Shown one piece after another: positions 20,954 through 30,042 of a DNA stretch of 64,000 bases. Both the position numbers and the translations under genes were made by a program. Position 1 is the first letter of the stretch. Every line of letters starts with the position of its first letter. Below the pieces are notes generated by a model. That model ran no database searches, was not told where the DNA came from, and saw only the letters and a list, made by a program, of their open reading frames with translations. The DNA comes from Chondrus crispus (lineage: Eukaryota > Rhodophyta > Florideophyceae > Gigartinales > Gigartinaceae), in NCBI RefSeq assembly GCF_000350225.1, contig NW_005179311.1, forward strand, positions 1 through 64,000. Direction: 5' to 3'.

Positions 20954-21844
20954 ATGTCGCTCAGCGACATTACTTCGAGAAATATCTGCGCTTGCATCCC
21001 GGCTCGGTATGCATCCGCGCGCCTGCATGGAAAGTTGTTGTTCAACATCGGAGGTCAATCGGTGCTGGAACGAACATGTCGAAAAGCGCTAGAATGCAAG
21101 CTAATATCAAAGGTATTTATCCTTACGGACCACGAGCATGTCGTGAACTTTCTCAGCGGGGTGAAATTTGGCGACCGTGCGGAAATAATCCTCAAAAGGG
21201 TGAAGACGCGTAACGGCACAGAACGCATCGGGAAAAACTTGGAGCACATTCCGGAACAATTTCGTATCATCGTGAATATTCAGGGGGACGAGCCCTTTGT
21301 CGACCCGCGCAACGTGGACTATGTCATATCGAAGCATATCGAAGCGCACGCTGATGCGAATACGGAGAGCAAGGACATCTTCTTCAGCACGTTGCACCAG
21401 CAGATTGAGGACTTGGAGTACCTTCAGCAGACGAGCTGTGTGAAAATCATCGTGAACAAAAGGAACAATGCAATGTTGTTCACGAGGAACGTAGTACCGT
21501 GGAACAAGGGCGGGGAGGTGAGTGCAAGCACAAAGTACTTCTCATGCACTGGATTATACGTTTATAACAGAAATCGCATTGAGGAATACAATGCGCTCGA
21601 AGATACAGAGCATCAGATTGAGGAAGATGTCGAGCAGATGAAGGTGTTGGAACATGGGTACGTTATCAAAACCTTTGAGTGTCCGTATTTTAATGAGATC
21701 TCCGTGAATACGACGGCAGACTACAGAATGTTAAGGGCCAAGTATGACCTTGCGAATGGAAACGGAAACGGGACGGGGTCCTCACCGATTAGCTCGAATT
21801 CGGGGAGTGGGTCAGACTCGTTCGTTAGTGCAGAAGAAGTGTAA
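20954..21844 (+). CDS. CMP-Kdo synthetase homologue (KdsB-type cytidylyltransferase)
   Basis: 296 residues from the ATG at 20954; a GTG 30 bp upstream is in frame but was not preferred. Family reaction: CTP plus 3-deoxy-manno-octulosonate gives CMP-Kdo and pyrophosphate. Motifs: IPARYASARLHGK near 15 (bacterial IPARYASTRLPGK), ALECKLISKVFILTD, TRNGTERIGK in the place of SGTDR, VNIQGDEPFVDP near 110 (the nucleotide/metal site), CVKIIVNKRNNAMLFTRNVVPW, CTGLYVYNR and EISVNTTADYRML (bacterial VDTPEDL). The ends of the catalytic core are kept, but the sugar-contacting loops are divergent, so another 2-keto-3-deoxy acid is possible. The Gly/Asn/Ser tail after about 275 is low complexity. There is no clear targeting peptide. 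In plants Kdo goes into pectin RG-II. Confidence 0.85.
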   Translation: MSLSDITSRNICACIPARYASARLHGKLLFNIGGQSVLERTCRKALECKLISKVFILTDHEHVVNFLSGVKFGDRAEIILKRVKTRNGTERIGKNLEHIPEQFRIIVNIQGDEPFVDPRNVDYVISKHIEAHADANTESKDIFFSTLHQQIEDLEYLQQTSCVKIIVNKRNNAMLFTRNVVPWNKGGEVSASTKYFSCTGLYVYNRNRIEEYNALEDTEHQIEEDVEQMKVLEHGYVIKTFECPYFNEISVNTTADYRMLRAKYDLANGNGNGTGSSPISSNSGSGSDSFVSAEEV

Positions 21845-22190
21845 ATAAAGAAGAAACGGGAGAGCAAGAAAATCATATTTCATCTCGGAATGCGTTTTTG
21901 CATGGGAAGGAAATGTGTTGTAGAAGACAATATAGAATCAAACTGTACCATAGTGAGCTGACTCCACGGCTTGCTTATCGTGTTTACAGTCAAGTTACTT
22001 GCTACAATACGCATTCAGACAATAATACTAACCGTCACACCTCAGGGCGCGAATATTTGCACTATGGTACATACAAACTTTGCTGCCACTCGACGCTTTT
22101 CACAACATGCCATATTACTCCATGTGAAGAAACATTCAATACCTCCCTGGAGCATTGCCTACGCAGGATGCGACCTGGCCCTGATGTCCT
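21845..22190. other. Intergenic gap between convergent genes
   Basis: 346 bp, with no gene or element recognised. Confidence 0.5.
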
Positions 22191-23858
22191 TCACCACTTA
22201 AGTGCGCCACTCTCGGTGTAATTTTCTTCTGCGCTAACCGTCGTAGCCTCCTTTGGGGCTTTTGCGACCACCCATCGATCCGCCAGGCGCCTCCATCGAA
22301 ACCCTTGCAGTAGGCCCACCAAGAGCACGACTGCGAAAAATGCCGCGTCTAGTCTCCCGATGAGCCTCGTCGTGCTATCTCCTACGAGCACGGAGTAATA
22401 ACGGCCGCACATTGAGAACACTTGCTTCCCTTCCCGTGGCGACGTGAGGACGCGAAGCACGGACGACGTCGCCAGCAGCCCGATGACAAACGACACAGCG
22501 GCCCACACGGCAACAAGTGGGTACAGCAGCCAGATGTTGCAAAACTGGCCCACCACGACCGGGGCACCCGCCATCGCTCCAAGAGCCGTGTACGACAAAA
22601 TGCGGTATTGGTCGCGGCCGATCGGCTTGCCGACCAAATACACCAATATGACCTCCGCGAAGCGCTCGGCGGACAGCGACTCGATCTCAATCGAATCCGG
22701 GCTGGGCACCTGCGCGGCGATATCCCCCCCGTCGTTGCCCTCGTCGTTGTCCTCGTCGTTGTCCTCGTCGTTGTCCTCGTCGTCATCCGCTTCCTGCTGA
22801 CGTACGGCAACAGGAGCGTGGATGCGTCTCTGCGTCGGGCGCACGCCAGTCGTGCCTGACGGGACGGTTGTAGACGGGGCGGCGGTAGATGGCGGGACCT
22901 GCTCAGCGTCGGTGTCATCCCCCTGCACCTGCTCCGCGGTCGTTGTCGGGGAGACAGTTGTGGTGGAGGGCGGGGTGGTGGTGGCATCGTCTGAGGCCTC
23001 GACGACGACCTCACTCGCAGTCTTGGGGGCCAAGTCTATGAACTCCTTACAAAACGCGTCTTCCATCCCGCGGACATCGGCCAGCGGAACGACTCTCGCC
23101 TCAGTCCCATCTTCGCCAGGCACGGCGGCGAACCAGTTGGCGAGAAACCTAGTCTCGTTAATATCTCTCGGCTCGCGAATGTACTCCCTATCCATCCAGT
23201 GTCTTAGCAAGGGGGCTCCGTCTAGCGGAAGCCTTGTCGGTCTGACCAGCGTGGCCGGCACGGCGGCGACGAGCCACACCAGGGCCTGGACGAACATGAT
23301 GACGGCGACGGCGTTTTTCGCCGGCAGGCGGTGCGGCACGGCGGCGGCGACGGTTCCCGCCAGGGCGACGGCGACGACCAGCAACAGCAGCAGCGCCCAC
23401 AGCAGCTTGGGCGCGCTCTCCCGATCAGCGGCGGCTGCGCGTTTCCCCACCCCTACGCGCGTGGGCAGCAATGCATCCTCCGTCGCGGCGGCGCGCACCA
23501 GCACAGCGCGCGAGACGAGGGCGTGCGCCCAGCGGTTGACCGGGTCATCGGCCAGCTCCGCGAGCGGCGGCCCGGAGATGAGGCGGATGGCAGGGAGCGT
23601 GGTGAGCAAGAGCGAGGCGGCAACTGTCACAGCGAGCAGCAAGCGCAGCACGGCCAGCAGGGCGCGGGCGCGGCGCTTGAGAGGCGGCGGAGGAGGGGGG
23701 ACGACGGAGGAGAGCAGGCGCGGGGGAGTGGGGCGTAGGCGCGACTCGAACAGCACCAGCAGCGCCGTGAGGAGAAGCGCGACGACGGCTAGCACCAGTT
23801 GCACCAATGGAGTGAGCACTTCGCGCGCCGCAAGCAGCGGGGGGGGAAGAGTTTCCAT
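22191..23858 (-). CDS. Multi-pass membrane protein, unknown family
   Basis: 555 residues from the Met at 23858 (METLPPPLLAAREVL). The frame is open 93 codons further upstream, but that part has non-coding composition. About seven hydrophobic segments are visible. The first is near 16-34 (LVLAVVALLLTALLVLF), then ALLAVLRLLLAVTVAASLLLTT, LLWALLLLLVVAVALAGTVAAA, AVIMFVQALVWLVAAVPA, and after the linker VVVGQFCNIWLLYPLVAVWAA, FVIGLLATS and FFAVVLLVGLLQG. Between the halves lies a Thr/Ser/Pro-rich linker with an acidic DEDN repeat (encoded at about 22733-22790, 12-bp unit). The C-terminal tail is soluble. No transporter signature was recognised. It is divergent from the TauE-type gene. The high GC coding composition over a long frame supports a real gene. 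Confidence 0.65.
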   Translation of the reverse strand: METLPPPLLAAREVLTPLVQLVLAVVALLLTALLVLFESRLRPTPPRLLSSVVPPPPPPLKRRARALLAVLRLLLAVTVAASLLLTTLPAIRLISGPPLAELADDPVNRWAHALVSRAVLVRAAATEDALLPTRVGVGKRAAAADRESAPKLLWALLLLLVVAVALAGTVAAAVPHRLPAKNAVAVIMFVQALVWLVAAVPATLVRPTRLPLDGAPLLRHWMDREYIREPRDINETRFLANWFAAVPGEDGTEARVVPLADVRGMEDAFCKEFIDLAPKTASEVVVEASDDATTTPPSTTTVSPTTTAEQVQGDDTDAEQVPPSTAAPSTTVPSGTTGVRPTQRRIHAPVAVRQQEADDDEDNDEDNDEDNDEGNDGGDIAAQVPSPDSIEIESLSAERFAEVILVYLVGKPIGRDQYRILSYTALGAMAGAPVVVGQFCNIWLLYPLVAVWAAVSFVIGLLATSSVLRVLTSPREGKQVFSMCGRYYSVLVGDSTTRLIGRLDAAFFAVVLLVGLLQGFRWRRLADRWVVAKAPKEATTVSAEENYTESGALKW

Positions 23859-24255
23859 GGAGGGGGAGGGAGGCGCATCGAAGACGCGGGGGCGATGCGC
23901 AGACACGCAGCGATGTAAGGAGAGATGCAACTTCAGGGTGCACAATAATATAGAATGTTGCTCTGGGCTACCCTTCTGCTCACAGGCTGTCAATCCAGGC
24001 TGAAGACGTGTATAGAAGGCATGCGCCGTGCGTCGTACGTGGCGCGCCATCGCCTCCGCAGCTGTGAACGGCTCGCGGAGCGGAGTGTAAGATACGGAAC
24101 AGTGCAGTACTACAGTCCACAGTAAACGGCCCTTCATACGTACCGTCCATCCGTTTCATTATTGGCACCAGTGGCGCCTCTCCCGCCCCACCGGTGCCGA
24201 CGCGTCCCGCCATTCCCAAACCGGCTCCGGGATCCGTTTGCAACGTGTACAGCGT

Positions 24256-24287
24256 GGACACGGCGCGCCTCCGGGCGCGCCGTGTCC
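24256..24287. repeat. Perfect 14-bp inverted repeat, 4-base loop
   Basis: GGACACGGCGCGCC at 24256-24269, loop TCCG, then GGCGCGCCGTGTCC at 24274-24287. The match is exact and very GC-rich. It lies about 215 bp before the N run. No T-run follows, so a bacterial-type terminator is not implied. Confidence 0.9.
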
Positions 24288-24502
24288 AAGGGAGCATGCC
24301 CACCGCCTGCTCTGCAAGCTGCGGGCCGCTGGTTGCACAGCCCCGCCACCGCCCGGCCCAGCCGCCCATCGTGCCGCCAGAACAAATATCTCCGCCTGCC
24401 TATCGCCACTGCGCCTTTTCATCCCCTCAACAGGCACGGAGGATACACAAATCCTCACTCCGAGATGTACAATTGCACACCTTCAGCGCCTCTGCTCTCG
24501 CG

Positions 24503-24602
24503 NNNNNNNNNNNNNNNNNNNNNNNNNNNNNNNNNNNNNNNNNNNNNNNNNNNNNNNNNNNNNNNNNNNNNNNNNNNNNNNNNNNNNNNNNNNNNNNNNN
24601 NN
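24503..24602. other. Assembly gap (100 N)
   Basis: Exactly 100 N, the conventional placeholder for a gap of unknown length. The flanking sequence is GC-rich. Confidence 0.99.
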
Positions 24603-24626
24603 CCTCCTCCCTCGGCCAACCGCAGC

Positions 24627-25811
24627 ATGTTCGCCGCCTTCGCATCCCCCCTGCCCCTCGGGCGCTCCTCCGTCGTGCGCGATGCGCGTACCGCACGTCC
24701 CCCGCGCCGTGTGCGCCGCGCACTGGCGCCGCCGCGCGCGGAGAACCGCGCCCACCCGCATGTCAACCTGGTGCAGCCGCCGCAGACGACCCCGCCGACA
24801 ACCCCGCCGACACCACCATCCCCTTCCAGCTCTGCCTCCGCCCTGCCTCCGCCCTCACTCACACCCACCTCCTCCTCGCCGCCCCCGCCACCACCACCAC
24901 CACCATCCAATGACCAGGCGCGCGCCCTCGCCATCGCGCTCGCGCTGTCGGCAACGTCCTTCGGCCTGGCCACCTACCTGGGACATGATGCGCCAGCTAA
25001 GTTCCCCGCCTCGCTGGACATGCCGCTCTCCACCTCGATCTATAATGCCGTCACCGCCTTTGTAGCCGGCCCGCATTTTGCCGTCTCCCTCGGCATGGGT
25101 ATCTCTGCTTTCATCCAGGCTCTCACAGGCTTCGGCTTCGCCATCGTCAGCGTCGCCGCGCTCACCCAAGTGCCCTGGATCGCCCATTCCAGCGTGTTCA
25201 ACGCCGTCCAGCCCGTCGCCGCTACGCTAGGCGCCCTCACGGGATGGATTCTCATCCTGCCGGAGTTCAAGCGCGTCGACTGGAAGGCTGTCTCCGTCTT
25301 GCTTGCCGCGAGTACCATGACCACGCCAGTAGGGGCGGTCATGCTCGAATATTTCAACCCGGAGGTTGTTATCAGGGGTTTGGGCGCCCTTATTTCAGGG
25401 TTCGTGCTTTACTCCGCACTAGGCGTGCCCGTGCCAAAGAAGCTGGGCAGCGTCCCTGGCGCGTGGGGGCTCGGCTTTTTGGCGGGCGCGCTCGGGGGAG
25501 CCTTTGATATCACGGGGCCGCCTTTGGTCGTGCATGGCGAGGCCGCGGGGTGGGAAACATCGAACGGCGACTTCAGGAGGAATGTGCTCGCCGTCGTCAC
25601 CATTAATAGCTCCTTGGTCGTGTTATGGGACTTCTTCGCCGGCCGTTTGAACGACTACTACTATATGGACTTTGTGAGATGGGCCGCGCCTACGACGCTA
25701 GTGGGAATTGCGTTAGGGAAATTGTTGGCCGATCGCCTGGACCCCAGCGCGTTTAAGAAGATCGTGTTGGGCACTTGTATGGTCATGGGCGTCAAATTGT
25801 TGTTCACGTAA
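24627..25811 (+). CDS. TauE/SafE-family membrane transporter, predicted plastid
   Basis: 394 residues from the ATG 24 bp after the gap. Residues 1-110 are rich in Arg, Ala, Pro and Ser, with a polyproline run near 85-95, and resemble a plastid transit peptide plus linker. The core has about eight hydrophobic segments: the first near 98-118, then SLGMGISAFIQALTGFGFA, VQPVAATLGALTGWILIL, VLLAASTMTTPVGAVML, LGALISGFVLYSAL, LGFLAGALGGAFDITGPPLVVHG and two more. The doubled G-F-G and G-G-A-F-x-x-x-G-P-P motifs are those of TauE/SafE (DUF81) permeases, proposed to export sulfite or organosulfonates. The substrate here is unknown. Sulfur export is of interest because red algae make sulfated galactans, but that link is speculation. 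Confidence 0.85.
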   Translation: MFAAFASPLPLGRSSVVRDARTARPPRRVRRALAPPRAENRAHPHVNLVQPPQTTPPTTPPTPPSPSSSASALPPPSLTPTSSSPPPPPPPPPSNDQARALAIALALSATSFGLATYLGHDAPAKFPASLDMPLSTSIYNAVTAFVAGPHFAVSLGMGISAFIQALTGFGFAIVSVAALTQVPWIAHSSVFNAVQPVAATLGALTGWILILPEFKRVDWKAVSVLLAASTMTTPVGAVMLEYFNPEVVIRGLGALISGFVLYSALGVPVPKKLGSVPGAWGLGFLAGALGGAFDITGPPLVVHGEAAGWETSNGDFRRNVLAVVTINSSLVVLWDFFAGRLNDYYYMDFVRWAAPTTLVGIALGKLLADRLDPSAFKKIVLGTCMVMGVKLLFT

Positions 25812-26426
25812 GCGTGGGACAAGGCTTGGCGTGCTCGTAGGTGAGCCAGTTTTGACAGAGGTCGTGGTGCAATGTCGTTGCGAGAGGCGACGTTTTGGGT
25901 GGATTTGTGATAACCTTCTTTTGCGCGTATCTACTTTGGTACATCGTGACCTCCCGTTAGGGGGGTTGAACCTGGTTTACCCCGACCGCAGCGTCGAGAC
26001 CGTGAGTCTCGTCAAGATGTTTCCGTTTGCCACAACTTCACCAACTGTCTGCCCTGAGCAGCACACGGCACGCCTCACTTGAGATCATTCGCAGCATCGA
26101 ATGATACATATCTCATATGATCTTTGTCGCAGAATCCTCAAATAATCTCAATCTCCTGTAGACCAGGGTAATGGGAATGCATGGCTGTAGACGCAGAATG
26201 CGGAGCCATGCGACGCCCGTCAATCAAGCTTCTCATAGCTACTGTTGCACTCAAAGGGCGCGCATACACCGCAAACACATGTTTTGCGCCGTCTGTGCGG
26301 TTCTGTGGTTGCAAATGCCCCGTGTTTTCTCTTTCCTGACGATGCCAAATATATATATATTGCATGTAGAATAAAAGAAATAAAACCAACGACAAGAACA
26401 ACTGTCCAACTCAGTTCACCAGTGCA

Positions 26427-26455
26427 TCAAAACGGGGCATGTTAAGACACACCCC
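26427..26455. repeat. Partial MITE end abutting the full copy
   Basis: The sequence AAAACGGGGCATGTTAAGAC continuing to ACACCC is the same terminus as the right end of the second copy (35060-35085). It is inverted relative to the copy starting at 26458 and only about 3 bp from it. Together they form an almost perfect palindrome of about 44 bp. Confidence 0.8.
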
Positions 26456-26457
26456 GA

Positions 26458-26660
26458 GGGTGTGTCTTAACATGCCCCTTTTTTCTGCAGTTTGCTTTGC
26501 TTTGCCCAAAGAGGTGATTTGGCGTGCTATGAGTGGCTCCTACGTTTTAATTTTTGAGTTTAAGAAAAGCAAGGGCGTAAGAAGCATACGGTGTTTGTTA
26601 AGAATTTAAAAGTATTCCTGGCAAAACCGGGCAAGAAAACCAGCCTGTTAAGACACACCC
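26458..26660 (+). mobile_element. MITE copy A, ~203 bp, Harbinger/Tourist-like ends
   Basis: Starts GGGTGTGTCTTAACATGCC and ends GCCTGTTAAGACACACCC, a terminal inverted repeat of about 15-18 bp. The interior matches copy B (34875-35085, opposite orientation) over nearly its whole length at roughly 90 percent by eye. Shared internal blocks include GGCGTGCTATGAGTGGCTCC and TTAAGAATTTAAAAGTATTC. There is no coding capacity. Three-base flanks (CGA left, TCA right) do not form a clean target duplication here. Confidence 0.85.
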
Positions 26661-27350
26661 TCACACCCTAACACGTCACATTTTGTAATATTCTTCCATG
26701 CTCAAGTTTTTTGCGTAGCTCTATCGGACCGTTAGTCCTCATATGAGGACAAAAGTTCTTTATTTTTTCTAGACAACCCAACTCACGATTTCATTTCTGT
26801 TTTTTTTGTAACCAGAAGGCTATCACTACAGGTAAAGCACGTGGTTTTCGATTTTAGCGAAAACCAACTCATTGGTACACATAGAGGTTGTTCAAAAGAA
26901 CAAGTCGGCTTACAACTAGCATTTCTCTTAAAGCAAATTTTATACCAGTAACATGGAAACATGGCCTTGAGTAGTTTCTATTCGGTTCCAACTTCAGAAA
27001 AAATTAAAAAGAGTCAACCTACCAAAGAAAAATAGAAACCGTGGACATCAAAGTTGAAATGAAATAAATATTTCAGATTTGTATGTTATGATAAACGCAT
27101 GGTCGGATAGACACTACGAGCCGAAGGCTACGTATGGGACCCATTCCCCGGGGCGGTCAGTGAAATTGGGAATGAAGACCAGCACCCTAAACAATAGATG
27201 GAAAAGTATTTCGCTTGGATAATCAGCGGGCGCAGCGTTTTTTCTTAAGGATACCGAAGTCATTTATCAGTTAATCTAGTCTGATACATCATGCAAATTT
27301 TGCATCAATGAAGGCCCTCGCCTTCCCTCCTTCTTCCCCTCCTGCCTTCT

Positions 27351-29006
27351 CTACCAGACTGCTGGTCCATTCGGAAGCAAATTTACGAAAAAGTTGCTCC
27401 CCTCAAAGAATAGCGAAGCGACCCTTGTCGTGAGTATGTTGATAAAGTAGAGGAACTTGATCGGCGCAAGAAGCGCAACAGCTATTGAAGGGTCCACGGC
27501 TTCTGTATACGTAGAAGCCACAATTCCGTTCACCACGATGCTTCCGTCGAATGTCTGCGGGTTGTGCAGGCCTCTCAGCACAACCATTTGAAGGAAAACG
27601 ATATTATCGACCTGACCATTACCGAGCTTCAACAAGTCGCCAGTCCGAAGAGACTTTGCCGGTCGCATTTGGCCATTGCATGAAATATAGTGGCCAGGAC
27701 TTAATTCAAGTGTGACGTTCGACCTGGTCTTGACTTGCACAAATCCTGACATCACCTCGTCAGTGTGATGCGTAAACAAGAAGACGTCAGAGAAGACGCC
27801 CGGCCCGGTTTGAACTTTGTCGCCAATGCGAACATCCGAAATTGAAACCACGTTGCCTGACGATAAAACAACCTTTGCTCTGCTAGGGAAGCAAACTGCA
27901 TTCGAATCATTTGTGGAGGTAGCCGATATTGAAGGTGATGCGCTGGGAGATGCTGCTGATCCTGATGGGTTTGAAGCTGGGGTCGTTGCGGGGCTCTCAG
28001 AAGCATTCGCTCCAGTAGGAGATGGTGGAGAAGCCCCCGGAGAAACCTCTGGTGTCTTTGTAGGTCCTGGGTTAGATACGCTGGAAACAAAAGGGGAAGC
28101 GGAAGGCGATGCGGAAGGTGAAGCCGAAGGTGAAGCCGAAATTGATACACTAGAGACTGGTTTGCCGGTCGCTAAAGGACTAGTGGATGGATCATCGGTG
28201 AGCGGCGCCACAGGAAAGCATTCCGGCAGGTCCACTGGATTGCTGAGCTCAAATAAGTTGGCAGGGAGATTGGCATCTCTCCCTGGGGTGGGACTAGGGG
28301 TAGGAGTGGAAAATGGTTCTTGTCCAGGGCCTAGATTTCGTGACTGCTTGTACAAACACAAACTCTCGTCCTCTTTCACAGATACCATGCCAATCTCCGA
28401 GGCGCCCAAGTACGCAAAGCCAAAATTTAGATCCTGTCCGCCAGCTGGTGGCGTTAGGAAAAAGAATATGGTGTTTTTCGCGAAAGCGAGTTTGCCGCCG
28501 CAGTATCGATCTGAGGTGTACTCAAAACCAACATGAATAGGGTCCAGTCCTCGCAAAACGTTGAAGGCGTTAATCGCCCTCGCATTGGAGCTCAGAATTC
28601 CATAGAGTGGTGCAAGACCATTTATGACAGCCGTTCTGGGATCGCTTAATTGCTCCCCCGCCACAATGATCATGTATTCAGTTGAGTTGCTATCCGCCTC
28701 TCCTGTGCCGCATTTTTCTCCATCATGGTGAATAGCGGAATGAGGAATAATATACATCCTCTTTGGTGTCTTGGTACATTGCCTAATGATTCGATGCCAG
28801 ATTGAGCTGCCTGCGCACTGCTTTGGGGTTAAAGCCTCGGCAGCTTTGTAAAAATTCAACCCCTCGATGGTCCTGGGTACGAAGAGCCGAGAGACTGTGT
28901 CCATGGAAGCATCCTGATCAAAATCAATCGGTCCCAATATACTGCATGTAGCGATTGAAGCTATAGTGAACGCCAAAAGAACTACCAGCAAGCATGTTCT
29001 CTTCAT
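27351..29006 (-). CDS. Secreted protein with hedgehog-type Hint domain
   Basis: 551 residues. A signal peptide is clear (MKRTCLLVVLLAFTIASIAT). The N-terminal domain of about 200 residues (30-240) is unrecognised, with several Cys. A Ser/Pro/Ala linker (about 245-368) includes the repeat SASPSASPSASPSASP. A Hint domain runs from Cys372 (CFPSRAKVVLSSGN) through VRIGDKVQTG, FTHHTDE, LELSPGHYI (block B, with Ser where Thr is usual before P-x-H) and PAKSLRTGD to VVNGIVASTYTEAV (the block seen in Hog domains as NGVLAS). Hint domains use the first Cys for an N-S shift that cuts or esterifies the N-terminal part. A C-terminal hydrophobic region (VALLAPIKFLYFINIL) follows, at the place of the sterol-recognition part. 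Red algae and other eukaryotes carry Hog-like proteins without a Hedgehog signal domain; this seems to be one. Confidence 0.85.
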   Translation of the reverse strand: MKRTCLLVVLLAFTIASIATCSILGPIDFDQDASMDTVSRLFVPRTIEGLNFYKAAEALTPKQCAGSSIWHRIIRQCTKTPKRMYIIPHSAIHHDGEKCGTGEADSNSTEYMIIVAGEQLSDPRTAVINGLAPLYGILSSNARAINAFNVLRGLDPIHVGFEYTSDRYCGGKLAFAKNTIFFFLTPPAGGQDLNFGFAYLGASEIGMVSVKEDESLCLYKQSRNLGPGQEPFSTPTPSPTPGRDANLPANLFELSNPVDLPECFPVAPLTDDPSTSPLATGKPVSSVSISASPSASPSASPSASPFVSSVSNPGPTKTPEVSPGASPPSPTGANASESPATTPASNPSGSAASPSASPSISATSTNDSNAVCFPSRAKVVLSSGNVVSISDVRIGDKVQTGPGVFSDVFLFTHHTDEVMSGFVQVKTRSNVTLELSPGHYISCNGQMRPAKSLRTGDLLKLGNGQVDNIVFLQMVVLRGLHNPQTFDGSIVVNGIVASTYTEAVDPSIAVALLAPIKFLYFINILTTRVASLFFEGSNFFVNLLPNGPAVW

Positions 29007-30042
29007 GATTCCTTGTTGGATCTTTTCGAGGCGACCGAGAGGTAGAGCCCACTCGCTATGGTAAAAAGTTTAAATGCCGGGAAGGATAAATCCCAGTTGT
29101 GAGACTGCGAGACATACACATGAAGTGGTTGCTTCAAAAACGAGATAAAAACAGAAGCTACAAGGAACTCTGCACCTTTACTGACAGAGTTATATGCTTT
29201 CAATATCAATAAAGTATTTTAAATCTCAAATACAACGGATCCCATTGCGGATCAACCGACAGAAGGGCTACCAATACTACTTTTATCTCTCATCGCGTTG
29301 ACTCCATCAATTCAAAGATTCCAAATATTTGTTTTCATGAAATATGGATAGGTTGGGCGTTTCGCAACGTGTCGACGAACAGGTAGGCCAATACCTATTG
29401 CCTGTATAAAACAACACAATCTACATATCCGTTTGTGAGGGGATTATGTTCTCGTTCCCCAACAGAACAGTCAGCTCTCTGTGCGGTGAGAAAGATTCGC
29501 ACGCTTTTTATTCGTGATTCAGTCAACACGCGATGACCGCAATGCGTGTATATTATTAAGTTTATACCAAGACCTTCTCGACGTAACAACATTGTTTTTC
29601 ATATCATGGAGTTAAGCGCAGTACCCGAATATCCCTCGTGATGTATCCTTTTGTGAACAGTCGAAAATAGCGTAGCACCTGTGTTGGTTGCGTTTGAAAA
29701 AGAGTTTCAAACAACTATGAATCGAACCGGTGGCTCGTTCTAACACGTCCAGAAAAGCTACTGGGGAATTTCCTGACATCTGTGCCTTGCGGCATGGCCT
29801 GCCTGTTCACGCCAAGGAAGAGATTCGAGGCTCTAAGCTACACTGTTAACAGGATTTAGTGTGGTGGTTAAATTAGTGTCGCCCGGGAATTAGTATGCTA
29901 TCATAAATATTGTGCGGCGACTTTCACGGCCTTGAAGCCTGATAATTTGCCGTTAGGAAACTCCCAACGGTCTGAAAGAAAATTTCCAAAATGGCAGTAA
30001 TGTAGGCTGTACTGTACTACAGTAGGGTAACTACGTACAGTA
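29007..30042. other. Intergenic stretch, nothing recognised
   Basis: About 1.0 kb of AT-rich DNA between the Hint gene and the pogo-like element. Short frames only. Confidence 0.5.

Larger units (their letters stand above)
23859..24626. promoter_or_regulatory. Divergent intergenic region with hairpin and assembly gap
   Basis: Between the orphan membrane gene and the TauE-type gene. It includes the 14-bp hairpin at 24256-24287 and 100 N at 24503-24602. The 5' leader of the TauE-type gene partly falls in the gap. Confidence 0.45.
25812..27350. other. Intergenic stretch with a MITE
   Basis: About 1.5 kb. Apart from the MITE and its partial neighbour listed separately, only AT-rich sequence without motifs is seen. 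Confidence 0.5.

Noticed and set aside
22733-22790. Possible CRISPR-like short repeats
   Set aside because: Units are 12 bp without spacers and encode an acidic DEDN run within an open frame.
24162-24626. Extended N-terminus of the TauE-type protein running through the gap
   Set aside because: The frame is open only because N bases were read as X; the ATG at 24627 is the first credible start.
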